This document shows positions 29,671 to 38,350 of a stretch of DNA of 64,000 nt, piece after piece; position 1 is the first letter of the stretch, and each line of letters opens with the position of its first letter. Under the pieces are notes generated by a model. The model worked only from the letters and a program-made list of their open reading frames with translations, searched no databases and had not been told where the DNA came from. Source of the stretch: Arthrobacter stackebrandtii (GTDB lineage Bacteria > Actinomycetota > Actinomycetes > Actinomycetales > Micrococcaceae); NCBI RefSeq assembly GCF_017876675.1, contig NZ_JAGIOI010000001.1, positions 496,001-560,000 on the forward strand, read 5' to 3'. Both the position numbers and the translations under genes were made by a program.

Positions 29671-29938
29671 CAGATATAGAAGAGTCCATGACCACCAACA
29701 CTCCGGAATCGGCTTCCACACACCCGCAAACGTCCACTACGGCCTCGCCGCCGAGATAGCCAGGCAACGCTCCGAAACACTCGCCGCAGCCCGGTCAAAA
29801 AACCCGATTCGCTTCAACAAAAACACTGACCCCAAGATCCTCGACCTGCCCGGGCCGGCGTGGATCAACAAACCAAAGGAAAGCACCCAGAAACAAGCCG
29901 CCTAACTCCCGTTGGTACCACCCGACTTGAAAAATTCC

Positions 29939-29943
29939 GACCC
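29939..29943. repeat. Right copy of target-site duplication GACCC
   Basis: Matches 26991-26995 and restores the DUF559 frame when one copy is removed. Confidence 0.75.
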
Positions 29944-30773
29944 GCCCCCTCACCCTTGTTACCGGATATTCCGCCGCATCCCACGCCACGGCGTTTGCCA
30001 TCTGGGAATTCCCCGGTTTCCTGCCGGGAGCAGACAGCCCACGAATCCACATCTCCCGCCAATATCCGCACACTTCTCCCAGACGGCAAGGGATCGAAGC
30101 TCATCGTGCCATGTTCCGCGACGACGAGGTTGAATTCCATGACGGGCTGTGGATCACAACCCGGGTGAGAACCTGGTTGGATTGCGCCCGCAAGATGAGC
30201 GTGGATGAACTGGTCGTGGTGGCGGATCATCTTGTCCGCGTTCCCCGTGAAGCGTTTGAAGGCCGCTCGGAACCTTACGCAACCATGCCAGAGTTGGCCG
30301 CGATGCTTGATCGACACAAGGGAACCCCCGGCATCGTCAAGGCCAGGGAGGCCCTCAGGCTTGCCAGAGTTGGCTCGGATTCGCCGCAGGAAACCAAGGT
30401 GCGGCTGGCCTGTGGGCGTGCGGGCCTTCCGGAGCCGGAGCTAAACGTGCCAACCACGTTGTCGCCCGGAGTGTCCCGAACCCCGGACCAGTCCTACCCT
30501 GAATACAAAGTCGCCTCCGAATACGACGGCGACACCCACAATGACCCCCGCCAGGTGGTGCGGGACGTTGAACGTGCCGACGACTACCGCCGGGCCGGTT
30601 GGATCGAAGTCCGGATCATGAAGACGCATATGCTCAACGATGCCAAGGAAGCGGTCCGGAAGATCCGCGACGCCCTCCACTCGCGCGGTTGGCGGAGCGC
30701 ATCGGACCACTGAGCCTGCCGTTTCTCGTGCTGCACCCCAGTCCCCACCGGGCACCTTGCCGCCCCTCCCGTC

Positions 30774-30838
30774 TATGACGCAGCAGTTGCACTGGAAAGC
30801 GCTTGCTTTCGCGAAATTGCTACAACTAGTGCGTCATA
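30774..30838 (+). repeat. 65-bp inverted-repeat element, copy 2
   Basis: Begins TATGACGCA and ends TGCGTCATA, exactly 65 bp, with GCGCTTGC in the middle. It lies between the convergent ends of the DUF559 remnant and the PhoH gene. Confidence 0.9.
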
Positions 30839-30862
30839 GACGATGGGAGAGGAAGGAAGAGG

Positions 30863-32221
30863 CTAGATTTCCGCCCGCTCCAGCATTTCCGTCACGAGCG
30901 CCGCGATCGGCGAACGCTCCGAACGGGTCAGCGTCACGTGCCCGAACAGCGGGTTGCCCTTGAGCGTCTCCACCACGGCTGCCACTCCGTCGTGCCGGCC
31001 CACGCGGAGGTTGTCGCGCTGGGCGACGTCGTGGGTGAGGACGATCTTGGAGCGCTGGCCGATCCGGCTCATGACCGTCAGCAGCACGTTTTTCTCCAGC
31101 GACTGAGCCTCGTCCACAATCACGAAGGAGTCGTGGAGCGAGCGGCCGCGGATGTGCGTCAGCGGCAGCACCTCCAGCATGCCGCGGGCCATGATCTCGT
31201 CCATGACGGTCTCGGAGACCACCGACCCCAGGGTGTCGAACACGGCCTGCGCCCACGGGTTCATTTTTTCGCTCTCAGACCCCGGCAGGTAGCCCAGTTC
31301 CTGCCCGCCCACCGCGTAGAGCGGCCGGAACACCACCACCTTGCGGTGCTCGTTGCGTTCCAGAACCGCTTCGAGCCCGGCGCACAGGGCCAGTGCGCTC
31401 TTGCCGGTGCCGGCCCGTCCGCCCAGGGACACAATGCCCACCTCCGGGTCCATGAGCAGGTCCAAGGCCAGCCGCTGCTCGGCGGAGCGCCCGTGCAGGC
31501 CGAACACCTCCCTGTCCCCGCGCACCAGCCGCACCTGCCGGTCCTCGCCCACCCGGCCCAGTGCGGAGCCGCGGTTGCTGCTGATGATCAGCGAAGTGTT
31601 GACCGGCAGCACGGCGGCATCCGGGATGGGCACGGGCTCTTGGCTGTACAGCGCCGCCACCTCATCGTCGGTGGCATCGACCTCGGCCACGCCCGTCCAT
31701 CCGGAATCGGGCACCAGCTCGTTGCGGTACTCCTCCGCGGCCAGGCCCAGCGCGGAGGCCTTGACGCGCATGGGCACGTCCTTGGAGACCACGCTGACCT
31801 CGTGCCCCTCACTGGCCAGGTTCTTCGCCACGGCAAGGATGCGTGAATCGTTGTCCATTCCCCGCATGCCCGCCGGAAGCACCTCAAGCGAAACGTGGTT
31901 GAGCTCCACACGCAACGTCCCGCCGTCGTGCCCCAGGGGAACGGGGGTGTCCAGTCCGCCGTGGGTCTCGCGCAGCTCATCCAGCAGGCGGAGGGCGGCA
32001 CGGGCGAAGTAGCCCAGCTCGGGGTCGTGGCGCTTGCCCTCCAGCTCGGAGACCACCACGATCGGCACCACCACGTGGTGTTCGGCGAAGCGCATGATGG
32101 CGCGGGGGTCGGAGAGCAAAACGGAAGTGTCGATGACGTAGGTGCGCAGCTTCGTGCCGGCCTGCGCGCCGGGGGTGTGAGGGTTGGGGGAATGCTGCTC
32201 GGTGTGCAATGTTTCAACCAC
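30863..32221 (-). CDS. PIN-PhoH family ATPase (PhoH2 type)
   Basis: About 452 residues. The N-terminal PIN nuclease domain has the first acid in [14 protein letters not shown] and others around [13 protein letters not shown] and [13 protein letters not shown]. The C-terminal PhoH ATPase has Walker [16 protein letters not shown] and Walker [13 protein letters not shown], then [18 protein letters not shown]. PhoH2 proteins are RNA helicase/RNases. The start is uncertain: GTG 32221 with GGAG nearby is preferred, and 32254 is the longest option. It converges on the DUF559 remnant. Confidence 0.92.
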   Translation of the reverse strand: MVETLHTEQHSPNPHTPGAQAGTKLRTYVIDTSVLLSDPRAIMRFAEHHVVVPIVVVSELEGKRHDPELGYFARAALRLLDELRETHGGLDTPVPLGHDGGTLRVELNHVSLEVLPAGMRGMDNDSRILAVAKNLASEGHEVSVVSKDVPMRVKASALGLAAEEYRNELVPDSGWTGVAEVDATDDEVAALYSQEPVPIPDAAVLPVNTSLIISSNRGSALGRVGEDRQVRLVRGDREVFGLHGRSAEQRLALDLLMDPEVGIVSLGGRAGTGKSALALCAGLEAVLERNEHRKVVVFRPLYAVGGQELGYLPGSESEKMNPWAQAVFDTLGSVVSETVMDEIMARGMLEVLPLTHIRGRSLHDSFVIVDEAQSLEKNVLLTVMSRIGQRSKIVLTHDVAQRDNLRVGRHDGVAAVVETLKGNPLFGHVTLTRSERSPIAALVTEMLERAEI

Positions 32222-32377
32222 GTCGGCTCCAGCCCTTCCGGCTGCTGGGCGCAACCGGAAATCTACTCGGTACGTCGGGCGGAGTTGCCCTCCGTTATGC
32301 CCAAACTACGCCGAAACGCCCGGCCGCGGGGGGCGCCACGCCACGGCGCCGCATGAACGTTGCGTGAACGCCGCAGG

Positions 32378-33052
32378 CTACAAAACCACGCGCGTGGCCG
32401 GCGGGCGCGGCGGATTCCGGCGGATCCAGTCGTTGAACAGCACCCCGCCCACCAACACCGCCACGGCAATCCACAGCGCGTTCAGGTTCAGCGCCAGGTA
32501 CGCCACGCCGCCAATGATCGACCCCGTCGTGAGCGAGAGCCACAGCAGCGCATACCGCTGCCACAGCGTCTTGTCACCGCCGGTCACCGCGTTGGCGATG
32601 TGCTGGCCCATCTTCACCAGCGTCCCGGTCATGTAGGTCAGGCCGATGCTGACCTCGCCGTCGCGCTCAAAAATGACGTTCTCGGCACCCATCGCCACCG
32701 CCATCATCGCCGGCGCCAGCCACCCGGCCACGCCCAAATCAAAGAGTGCGACGGCGCTGGCCAGTGCCGCTGTCACGTACAGCAGGACGGCCAGCCGCTT
32801 GCGGGACGGGACCAGCCGCCGCAGGATCGCTGCGGTGATGACGCCGAAGAGGAATGCGGCGACCAGCCCGAAGGCGATCGCGAAGCCCATCCAGTTTCCC
32901 TCGGCCAGGGACGTGCCGCCCCGGGTCGAGTTCCCGCTCATGAAGGAGACAAAGTAGCCGCCCAGGTGGATGAAGCCCACGGCGTCCACGAACCCGGCCG
33001 CGCAGGCGAGCACGGCGGCGAGGGTCATTTCGGAGCGCCGGTGTTTTTGCAC
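32378..33052 (-). CDS. YoaK family (DUF1275) membrane protein
   Basis: About 224 residues and six or seven membrane segments. DUF1275 marks: AAGFVDAVGFIHLGGYFVSF, FMSGNSTRGG, and LTYMTGTLVKMGQHI near the middle. Function unknown; the fold is transporter-like. GTG 33052 lies eight bases after the uppS stop, so the genes are probably co-transcribed. An ATG at 33028 is an alternative, and longer starts overlap uppS. Confidence 0.85.
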   Translation of the reverse strand: MQKHRRSEMTLAAVLACAAGFVDAVGFIHLGGYFVSFMSGNSTRGGTSLAEGNWMGFAIAFGLVAAFLFGVITAAILRRLVPSRKRLAVLLYVTAALASAVALFDLGVAGWLAPAMMAVAMGAENVIFERDGEVSIGLTYMTGTLVKMGQHIANAVTGGDKTLWQRYALLWLSLTTGSIIGGVAYLALNLNALWIAVAVLVGGVLFNDWIRRNPPRPPATRVVL

Positions 33053-33060
33053 GCGTGCGC

Positions 33061-33843
33061 CTAATTGCCGAAGCGGCGGCTGCGTCCGGCGTAGTCGCGG
33101 AGCGCCCGCAGGAAGTCGATCTTCCGGAACGCCGGCCACAGGGCCTCGCAGAAGTAGAACTCACTGTAGGCGCTCTGCCACATCAGGAATCCTGAGAGGC
33201 GCTGCTCCCCCGAGGTGCGGATGACCAGGTCGGGATCGGGCTGGCCGCGGGTGTAAAGGAACTTGGAGATGTCATCCACCGTCAGGGTGTCCGCAACGTC
33301 TGCCATGGTGCGCCCCGCGGAGTCCGCGTCGTGCAGGAGCTCCCGGACGGCGTCGACAATTTCCCGCCGCCCGCCGTAACCAATAGCCATGTTGACGTGG
33401 ATGCGCTCCTTGGCGGGAACGCGGGCGGTGAGCGAGGAGAGCCGTGCGGCCAGGTAGTCCGGCAGCAGTTCCGGGGCGCCCATTGCGTGGACGCTGATGT
33501 CGGTGTCGGCGTCGAGCAGGTCAAGGGTGTTGGCGATGATGCCCATGAGCTCATCAAGCTCTTCCGGCGAGCGGCTCATGTTGTCGGTGGAGAGCATGTA
33601 GAGGGTGACAACCTTGATGCCCAGGTCCTGGCACCAGCCGAGGAATTCCAGGATCTTGTCGGCGCCGGCCTGGTGGCCCTGGCTCGTGGGGGCGTTGAAC
33701 TGCTTGGCCCAGCGGCGGTTGCCGTCAACCATCACGCCTATGTGGGCGGGGACGCTGGAGAGGTCCAGCGAATTGGCCAGGCGGCGTTCGTAGAAGTTGT
33801 AGAGAATCTTTGGCATCCGCATGGACGCGGTGGACAACCGCAT
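33061..33843 (-). CDS. uppS: Isoprenyl transferase (cis-prenyl diphosphate synthase, UppS family)
   Basis: 260 residues. It adds isoprene units with Z geometry to make polyprenyl carriers for the cell wall. Signature HIGVMVDGNRRWAKQ has the catalytic Asp; later RTSGEQRLSGFLMWQSAYSE and FYFCEALWP bind the diphosphate. Product chain length is not readable; mycobacterial relatives split the work between Z-FPP and decaprenyl synthases. Several Met codons occur at the start (33843, 33822, 33816) without a clear ribosome site. Confidence 0.94.
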   Translation of the reverse strand: MRLSTASMRMPKILYNFYERRLANSLDLSSVPAHIGVMVDGNRRWAKQFNAPTSQGHQAGADKILEFLGWCQDLGIKVVTLYMLSTDNMSRSPEELDELMGIIANTLDLLDADTDISVHAMGAPELLPDYLAARLSSLTARVPAKERIHVNMAIGYGGRREIVDAVRELLHDADSAGRTMADVADTLTVDDISKFLYTRGQPDPDLVIRTSGEQRLSGFLMWQSAYSEFYFCEALWPAFRKIDFLRALRDYAGRSRRFGN

Positions 33844-33997
33844 GAAAGTGCACCGGACCTTTGCGAATAACGGCCCTGCGGCCTTACGAATCTTGCAAGC
33901 TCTAGACTACCTGCCCCGGCCAAATAATCTCATTAGGAGTTGTCTTGCTACTTTGTACCAGCGAGTAACTTAGCAGCCGTTGCGATAGGCTTCGACC

Positions 33998-34639
33998 ATG
34001 ACGAGCACCGCCGAACTCAAACCCACCTGGCGCGGCTGGCTGCATGCCGGAACGGCGCCGCTGGTGCTCATCGCCGGGATCCTGCTGGTGGTTTTTGCCC
34101 CGGGAACCGCCGCCAAGGTTACGTGTGCCATCTACATTTTCACCGGCGTGCTGCTTTTTGGCACGAGCGCGCTATATCACCGAGGGAACTGGTCCCCGTC
34201 TGCCAAGGCCACCTTGAAGCGGCTGGACCACAGCAACATCATGCTGGTGATTGCCGGAACCTACACTCCGCTGTCGTACCTGATGCTCCCCCGCCCCACC
34301 GCGACGCTGCTGCTGTGGATGATCTGGATCGGCGCCATTGCCGGCGTCATCTTCCGGGTGCTGTGGGTGGGCGCACCGCGCTGGCTGTATGTTCCCATAT
34401 ACGTGTTGCTGGGCGTGACGGCGCTGTTTTTTCTGCCCCAATTCTGGGCTGCGGGGCCGCTGCCCACCATCCTGATTTGCGCGGGCGGGGCCATGTACAT
34501 CGCGGGCGCCGTCATCTACGGCATCAAGAAGCCCAACTTCAGCCGCCGACATTTCGGCTTCCACGAACTGTTCCACGCCTTGACTGTGGCCGCCTTCGCC
34601 ACGCACTTCCTGGCCGTGGTGCTGGTAGTTTTCGCCTGA
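33998..34639 (+). CDS. Hemolysin III / TrhA family membrane protein
   Basis: 213 residues with seven membrane segments. Conserved polar motifs of the progestin-receptor-like (PAQR) fold are present: GTSALYHRGNWSP, LDHSNIMLVIAGTYTP and HFGFHELFHALTVAAFATHF, which supply the metal-binding histidines. The bacterial role is in membrane lipid homeostasis; the hemolysin name is historical. ATG 33998. Followed by facing arrays of the 32-bp repeat. Confidence 0.92.
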   Translation: MTSTAELKPTWRGWLHAGTAPLVLIAGILLVVFAPGTAAKVTCAIYIFTGVLLFGTSALYHRGNWSPSAKATLKRLDHSNIMLVIAGTYTPLSYLMLPRPTATLLLWMIWIGAIAGVIFRVLWVGAPRWLYVPIYVLLGVTALFFLPQFWAAGPLPTILICAGGAMYIAGAVIYGIKKPNFSRRHFGFHELFHALTVAAFATHFLAVVLVVFA

Positions 34640-34677
34640 CCTCCCCACCGCCAGCCCAGCCCTCGCACCCCGACCCC

Positions 34678-34773
34678 GACGCTGTCGCACCATTGGCTGG
34701 TTTTTCCTCGACGCTGTCGCACCAATGGTTGCTTTCACGCCAACCCTGTCGCACCAACGACTGGTTTCAGGCG
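34678..34773 (+). repeat. Three units of the 32-bp tandem repeat family
   Basis: GACGCTGTCGCACCATTGGC at 34678, GACGCTGTCGCACCAATGGT at 34710 and AACCCTGTCGCACCAACGAC at 34742, exactly 32 bases apart, each followed by TGGTTT or TGCTTT. In the sense of the TrhA-like gene that ends at 34639. Confidence 0.9.
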
Positions 34774-35020
34774 GACAGCGGCAATCTGGGCGGCGGGCGG
34801 GCAGGACCCTGCACACCGGATCCTGCCCGCTGCCAGGGCCAATCCCCGCCACCGCCGGCAATGGCGGCGGTTCCGATTCCCGGTGCCGGACTGACTCGCC
34901 GGGTCCGGATGAATCTCACTTTTTGCGTTTCCCCCTCGGCGAATAGTGCACGCCGCCGACTGCTGTTTCCGGCCGGCTGCAGCGGGAACCAGAAATGAGA
35001 CCTTGACTGCGACGGGGTCG
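34774..35020. other. Spacer between facing repeat arrays
   Basis: 247 bases with no credible gene. It contains a hairpin-like stretch near 34794-34842 (GGGCAGGA...TCCTGCCC) and an AT-richer part near 34920-34990. The facing arrays on both sides make the whole gap 34678-35084 a large imperfect inverted structure. Confidence 0.45.
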
Positions 35021-35084
35021 GGCAATAAATCAGCCAGTGCTGCGACAGCGTCGGAAGAAACCCAGCCAATGCTGCGACAGCGTC
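35021..35084 (-). repeat. Two units of the 32-bp tandem repeat family
   Basis: On the minus strand units start at 35084 (GACGCTGTCGCAGCATTGGC) and 35052 (GACGCTGTCGCAGCACTGGC), exactly 32 bases apart. In the sense of the ABC permease gene, whose stop is at 35097. Confidence 0.9.
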
Positions 35085-35096
35085 GGAATGGAGAAG

Positions 35097-36299
35097 CTAG
35101 AAGCGGATGGCGTCAATGACCTTTACGCGGATCGCCACGAGGGCGGGGATGGCGCCCGCAAAGGCACCCACCACCACTGCCGAGCCCAGGCCCAGCAGCG
35201 CGGCCTCCACGGGGAACGCCGGATACACGTCCAGGCCCGGAGCGATCTTTTCCTCCACCCACGGGTTCTTCACCACCGCGACGGCCAGCATGACGCCCAG
35301 GGCACCGGCCACCGTCGTGGCCACCACGGACTCCATCATGACGCCGGTAAAAATGCGCCCGGAGGTGGCCCCGAAGCTGCGCCGGATGCCGATCTCCCGC
35401 ACCCGGTAGCGCACCGTGACCATGGAAATGTTCAGCAGCCCCACGGCCCCCAGCAGCAGAATCAGCGCCGCTATCCCCGACACCGCCAGCTGCACCGGGG
35501 CAAAGGGGTCGCCCCAGGCGGCGTAGTCGCTGCGGTAGACGCCCACGTCATAGTCGGGCAGCTGCGGGGCAACCTCGCGGGTCAGCACCTCCGTCAGCTC
35601 ATCCGCCATGCCCGGCGGCACCCAGACGCGCAGCTCCCGCCCCACCGGCCCAAACATGTCCCCGCTGATCCCGAGCGCATCCACGGCCTCGGTCAGCATC
35701 ACGGCCCGCGGCCGCTCCTCCGGATACATGTTCGGCACCACGCCGATCAAAACCCCCGTCACCGGCCCCGTGCCAATCACGGTGACCTTCGGATTCGTGG
35801 TGATGTTCGGCCGTCCCGCAACTTGATAAAAAGCTTCGTTGACGACGACGGCGGGAGCCAGCCGGTCGGCGTCGTCCGCGGCAAACCAGGAACCTTGGGA
35901 GATGTCCACCCGGGTGATGTCGCCATAGGCCGGATCAACCGCCATGAGGTCCACCATCTGGACGCCGTCGGGGAACTGGAAGCGGGCCTGCGTCTGCGTG
36001 AACCGCGAGGCGTGCGTGAAACCGTAGCGGTCCACTGCGCCCTGCAGCACCTCGTCCAGCGTCGCCGTGCCGGCGTTCTCCGGACCGCGCGGGAAGGCGG
36101 TGACGGACAGGGTTGCCTCGCGGCCGCCGTTGCGCTCGGAATCCACACGCATGCCCTCGCGGGCCAGCGTGCCCATGCCCACCACGGTGGTCAGCACGGC
36201 GACGGAAAGTGCCACGCCAACCAGTGCCAGCAGCACGCGGGTCTTGTGGATGCGCAGCTCCGACCAGGCCTCCACCATGGTGGAAATGAACGCCGTCAT
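35097..36299 (-). CDS. ABC transporter permease, MacB/FtsX type
   Basis: 400 residues. One N-terminal helix (VLLALVGVALSVAVLTTVVG), a ~220-residue extracytoplasmic MacB-core domain, then three C-terminal helices of the FtsX fold (LILLLGAVGLLNISMVTVRY, FTGVMMESVVATTVAGALGV and LLGLGSAVVVGAFAGAIPAL). The motif VREIGIRRSFGA lies between the helices. It overlaps the ATPase gene by four bases. With the ATPase and the adaptor it forms a MacAB-like three-part system that moves substrates by mechanotransmission. Confidence 0.93.
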   Translation of the reverse strand: MTAFISTMVEAWSELRIHKTRVLLALVGVALSVAVLTTVVGMGTLAREGMRVDSERNGGREATLSVTAFPRGPENAGTATLDEVLQGAVDRYGFTHASRFTQTQARFQFPDGVQMVDLMAVDPAYGDITRVDISQGSWFAADDADRLAPAVVVNEAFYQVAGRPNITTNPKVTVIGTGPVTGVLIGVVPNMYPEERPRAVMLTEAVDALGISGDMFGPVGRELRVWVPPGMADELTEVLTREVAPQLPDYDVGVYRSDYAAWGDPFAPVQLAVSGIAALILLLGAVGLLNISMVTVRYRVREIGIRRSFGATSGRIFTGVMMESVVATTVAGALGVMLAVAVVKNPWVEEKIAPGLDVYPAFPVEAALLGLGSAVVVGAFAGAIPALVAIRVKVIDAIRF

Positions 36300-37114
36300 G
36301 CTCCCACCGCCACAAGGTCGGGTTCCGCGGAGGCGTCCATGGAGAGCACACCGGTGTCGAGCCGGTAGCGGGTGCGGGCGCGGGCTGCCACGTTGAGGTC
36401 GTGGGTGATGGTGACCAGGGCGGCCCCGGACTCCGTGGCGATGGTGTCGAGCAGGTCCATGACGGCCTGCCCGGTTTCCACGTCGAGGGCGCCCGTGGGC
36501 TCGTCGGCGAGGATCAGGCGGGGACGGCGAACCAGTGCACGGGCGATCGCCACGCGCTGCTGCTCACCGCCGGAGAGCATGTGCGGCTGCGTGGCTGCGC
36601 GTGCCGCCAGGCCCACCCTGTCCAGCATGTCCATGGCAATCTTGTTGCGCTGCCAGAATTCCTTCGCCGTGCCGTACATGAGCGGGGTCATGACATTCTC
36701 CAGGGCGCTGCGTCCGGGGAGCAGGTTGAACTGCTGGAACACGAATCCGATGCTGGCACCGCGCATTTTGGCGCGCGCATTGTTCCCCAGCTTCGCCACG
36801 GGCCGGCCTTCAAAGGCCATGGTGCCGGTGGTGGGCGAGTCCAGTAGGCCCAGGATGTTCAGCAGCGTGGACTTGCCGCAGCCGGAGCGGCCCACGATGG
36901 CCGTGTGGTCGCCGACCCGGATCTGCAGGTCGATGCCGCGCAGGATGTGCAGCTGCTCGTCGTCGGGCAGCAGGACGGTGCGGGTCACGTCCCGCAGGTC
37001 CACGAGCGGCGGGTTGCCCTGGCCTGCTGTGCCGCCGTCGTCCTGCGGCCAGGCTTCCGGCATGTCTTGGTCGACGGCGGATTCCTCCGGTTCGTCGTGA
37101 AAAATGCTGCTCAC
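36296..37114 (-). CDS. ABC transporter ATP-binding protein, MacB/LolD type
   Basis: 272 residues. Walker A GRSGCGKSTLLNIL near 77, Q loop FVFQQFNLLPGRSALENVM, signature LSGGEQQRVAIARAL near 180 and Walker B RLILADEPTGALD. A ~35-residue acidic N-terminal extension precedes the domain. ATG 37114 lies two bases from the adaptor stop, so the three genes form one operon in the order adaptor, ATPase, permease. Confidence 0.95.
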   Translation of the reverse strand: MSSIFHDEPEESAVDQDMPEAWPQDDGGTAGQGNPPLVDLRDVTRTVLLPDDEQLHILRGIDLQIRVGDHTAIVGRSGCGKSTLLNILGLLDSPTTGTMAFEGRPVAKLGNNARAKMRGASIGFVFQQFNLLPGRSALENVMTPLMYGTAKEFWQRNKIAMDMLDRVGLAARAATQPHMLSGGEQQRVAIARALVRRPRLILADEPTGALDVETGQAVMDLLDTIATESGAALVTITHDLNVAARARTRYRLDTGVLSMDASAEPDLVAVGA

Positions 37115-37116
37115 GG

Positions 37117-38190
37117 CTAGCCGCCAATCCGGCCGAAGCCGGCCATTTGTCCGTCTTCCGGCATCGGGGCGTCGGCGCCGGGAACAAACTCGAGCACAGA
37201 CTCCCCTTCGGCCAGGCCGGAGACAATCTCAACCTTTACGCCGTCGTTCAGGCCAAGCACCACCTCGCGCTCCTCAGGCTGGCCGGCGCCGTCCTCGGAG
37301 GGAAGCCAGACCAGCCCCTTCTGAACGCTGCCCTTAACGGATGTCAGCGGCAGGGTCAGCACGTTCTGCGACTCGCCGGCCGTCAGTGTGATGGTGGCGC
37401 CGAGCCCTGAAAACACGCGCACGTCAGCGGGAACGGCGCAGCTGACCTGCCCCGCACCGCTGCCGCCTGACTGGCTGTCCGGCCCCATGGCTCCTGCCAT
37501 CGGATCAGACGGTGCCGCCGGATCCTCGGCGGCCTCCTTGCTGCTCAAGGTCACGTTCTGGCAGCTGAACGGAGCCGGGCCGTTCACCACGGTGCCGATG
37601 GCGGTGGCGGGCTTGTCCAGAAGGCGGAACTGCTGGGCCGTGGTCAGCGTCCCGGCAATGGAAAAGGTGCCGGGGAGAACCGAGCCGGCGGTGTCGCCGA
37701 CGCTGACTTCCTGGTTCAGCAGGACCGTCAGGGAATTCAAGGTTCCGGCGGCCGGGGCCAGGACGTCCGTGTAGGTGTAGACGGGTGCCGGCGGCGCTGC
37801 CGGCGGGGCAGGCTCATCGCCTTCCGCGGGGGCCTCCGGCTGCACAATCTCAGTGGGGTCCGGCATGACCTCGGAGCGGATCTGGAACAGCTGGTCGCCG
37901 GCTGCCACCTGGGCACCCTCGTTGACGAAGAAGTAGACCACCTTGCCGACTGCCGTGACACGCACGGGAACGGCCGGATCCTCCTGGACGGCACCCTGAA
38001 GTTCAACGGTGTTGGTGACAGTGTCCACGGTGGCCGCCACCACGGGCGCCTGGATCTGGGCTTCGGGCTGCAGTTGCGCGTTTTCCTGCTGGATCCCGTC
38101 GAAGAAGGCCAGTTTGACCAGTGCCGCCGCGATGACTGCGATGAGCAACAGCCACAGGATTGGAAAAACTATTCGACGCAAGACCCGCAT
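37117..38190 (-). CDS. HlyD/MacA-like membrane-fusion adaptor
   Basis: 357 residues from ATG 38190, after GGAAGGAA. One N-terminal helix (IVFPILWLLLIAVIAAALVK) anchors an extracytoplasmic protein with barrel-sandwich and beta-barrel parts: VVYFFVNEGAQVAAGDQLFQ, TAGSVLPGTFSIAGTL and GESVLEFVPGA. A Pro/Glu/Ala-rich insert (EAPAEGDEPAPPAAPPAP) separates the halves. Gram-positive MacA-like adaptors work with FtsX-type permeases, as in this operon. Confidence 0.88.
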   Translation of the reverse strand: MRVLRRIVFPILWLLLIAVIAAALVKLAFFDGIQQENAQLQPEAQIQAPVVAATVDTVTNTVELQGAVQEDPAVPVRVTAVGKVVYFFVNEGAQVAAGDQLFQIRSEVMPDPTEIVQPEAPAEGDEPAPPAAPPAPVYTYTDVLAPAAGTLNSLTVLLNQEVSVGDTAGSVLPGTFSIAGTLTTAQQFRLLDKPATAIGTVVNGPAPFSCQNVTLSSKEAAEDPAAPSDPMAGAMGPDSQSGGSGAGQVSCAVPADVRVFSGLGATITLTAGESQNVLTLPLTSVKGSVQKGLVWLPSEDGAGQPEEREVVLGLNDGVKVEIVSGLAEGESVLEFVPGADAPMPEDGQMAGFGRIGG

Positions 38191-38350
38191 GCCTGATTCC
38201 TTCCGGATTCTCCCCACAAGTCCCCGGACGGAGAAATGCACCCCACCAATCTATCCGGATAACACCATTCGTCAGCAATACGGCGACACAAACACTACAA
38301 AAGGCGTGGCAATCACGAATCCGCCGGACCGCCAGCCTGCCATGCCTCCG

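Larger units (their letters stand above)
28288..29686 (+). mobile_element. IS110-family insertion sequence
   Basis: About 1399 bp inserted into orfB of the IS3 element. It has a ~294-nt non-coding left end, one DEDD transposase and only ~16 nt at the right end. There are no terminal inverted repeats and no obvious target duplication, as usual for the family. The long 5' leader and short 3' end place it in the IS110 group (not IS1111). Boundaries are set by the restored OrfB sequence. CT at 28287-28288 may be the core dinucleotide. Confidence 0.85.
27514..29905 (+). pseudogene. IS3-family transposase OrfB, interrupted by IS110 element
   Basis: Part one, 27514-28287 (258 codons), carries a helix-turn-helix (RRAAVLAGVSRTTMNR) and the rve integrase core: Asp in VITWDITKL, Asp in LHADRGTSM and Glu in NPCSESLFKTMK. 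Part two, 29687-29905 (72 codons), carries HDHQHSGIGFHTPANVHYG and the C-terminus ending STQKQAA. Joined they give a 330-residue transposase with WYN-HDHQHSGIG, as expected for the family. As it stands, OrfB runs into the IS110 end and reads about 57 foreign residues to a stop at 28458. The three catalytic acids lie in part one, but the product is probably inactive. Confidence 0.9.
26996..29938 (+). mobile_element. IS3-family insertion sequence, itself split by an IS110-family element
   Basis: 1544 bp without the internal IS110. It encodes OrfA and OrfB in overlapping TGATG arrangement. Imperfect terminal inverted repeats share GGTACCA (27016-27022) and TGGTACC (29913-29919), each about 20 bases from its end; the outermost bases match poorly. 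The 5-bp duplication GACCC flanks it. Boundaries come from restoring the DUF559 frame, and could shift by a base. Confidence 0.85.
26821..30713 (+). pseudogene. DUF559 endonuclease-like gene interrupted by nested insertion sequences
   Basis: The N-terminal part (26821-26995: MAAYQGLPRKFQASPFTVAE... to ALLT) and the C-terminal part (29944-30713) join in frame once the inserted block 26996-29938 and one copy of GACCC are removed. The result is a 314-residue protein. The joined middle reads ALLTRPLTLVTGYSAASHAT, then AFAIWEFPGFLPGADSPRIH and TRVRTWLDCARKM. The C-terminus has YPEYKVASEYDGDTHNDPRQ and RRAGWIEVRI, the PD-(D/E)xK-like core of DUF559 proteins. Actinobacteria carry many such proteins with an AbiEi-antitoxin-like N-terminus; their role is unsettled. 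The gene is broken here. The fragment from ATG 30111 (200 residues, with the nuclease-like core) could still be translated. Confidence 0.9.

Noticed and set aside
26821-30713. Genomic island or prophage covering 25-31 kb
   Set aside because: Apart from the two insertion sequences and the split gene, neighbours are ordinary chromosomal genes. No integrase, attachment site or phage genes were seen.
34678-34773. Possible CRISPR array (regular 32-bp units)
   Set aside because: There are no unique spacers between repeats, at most three units, and no cas genes. The period equals the unit length.
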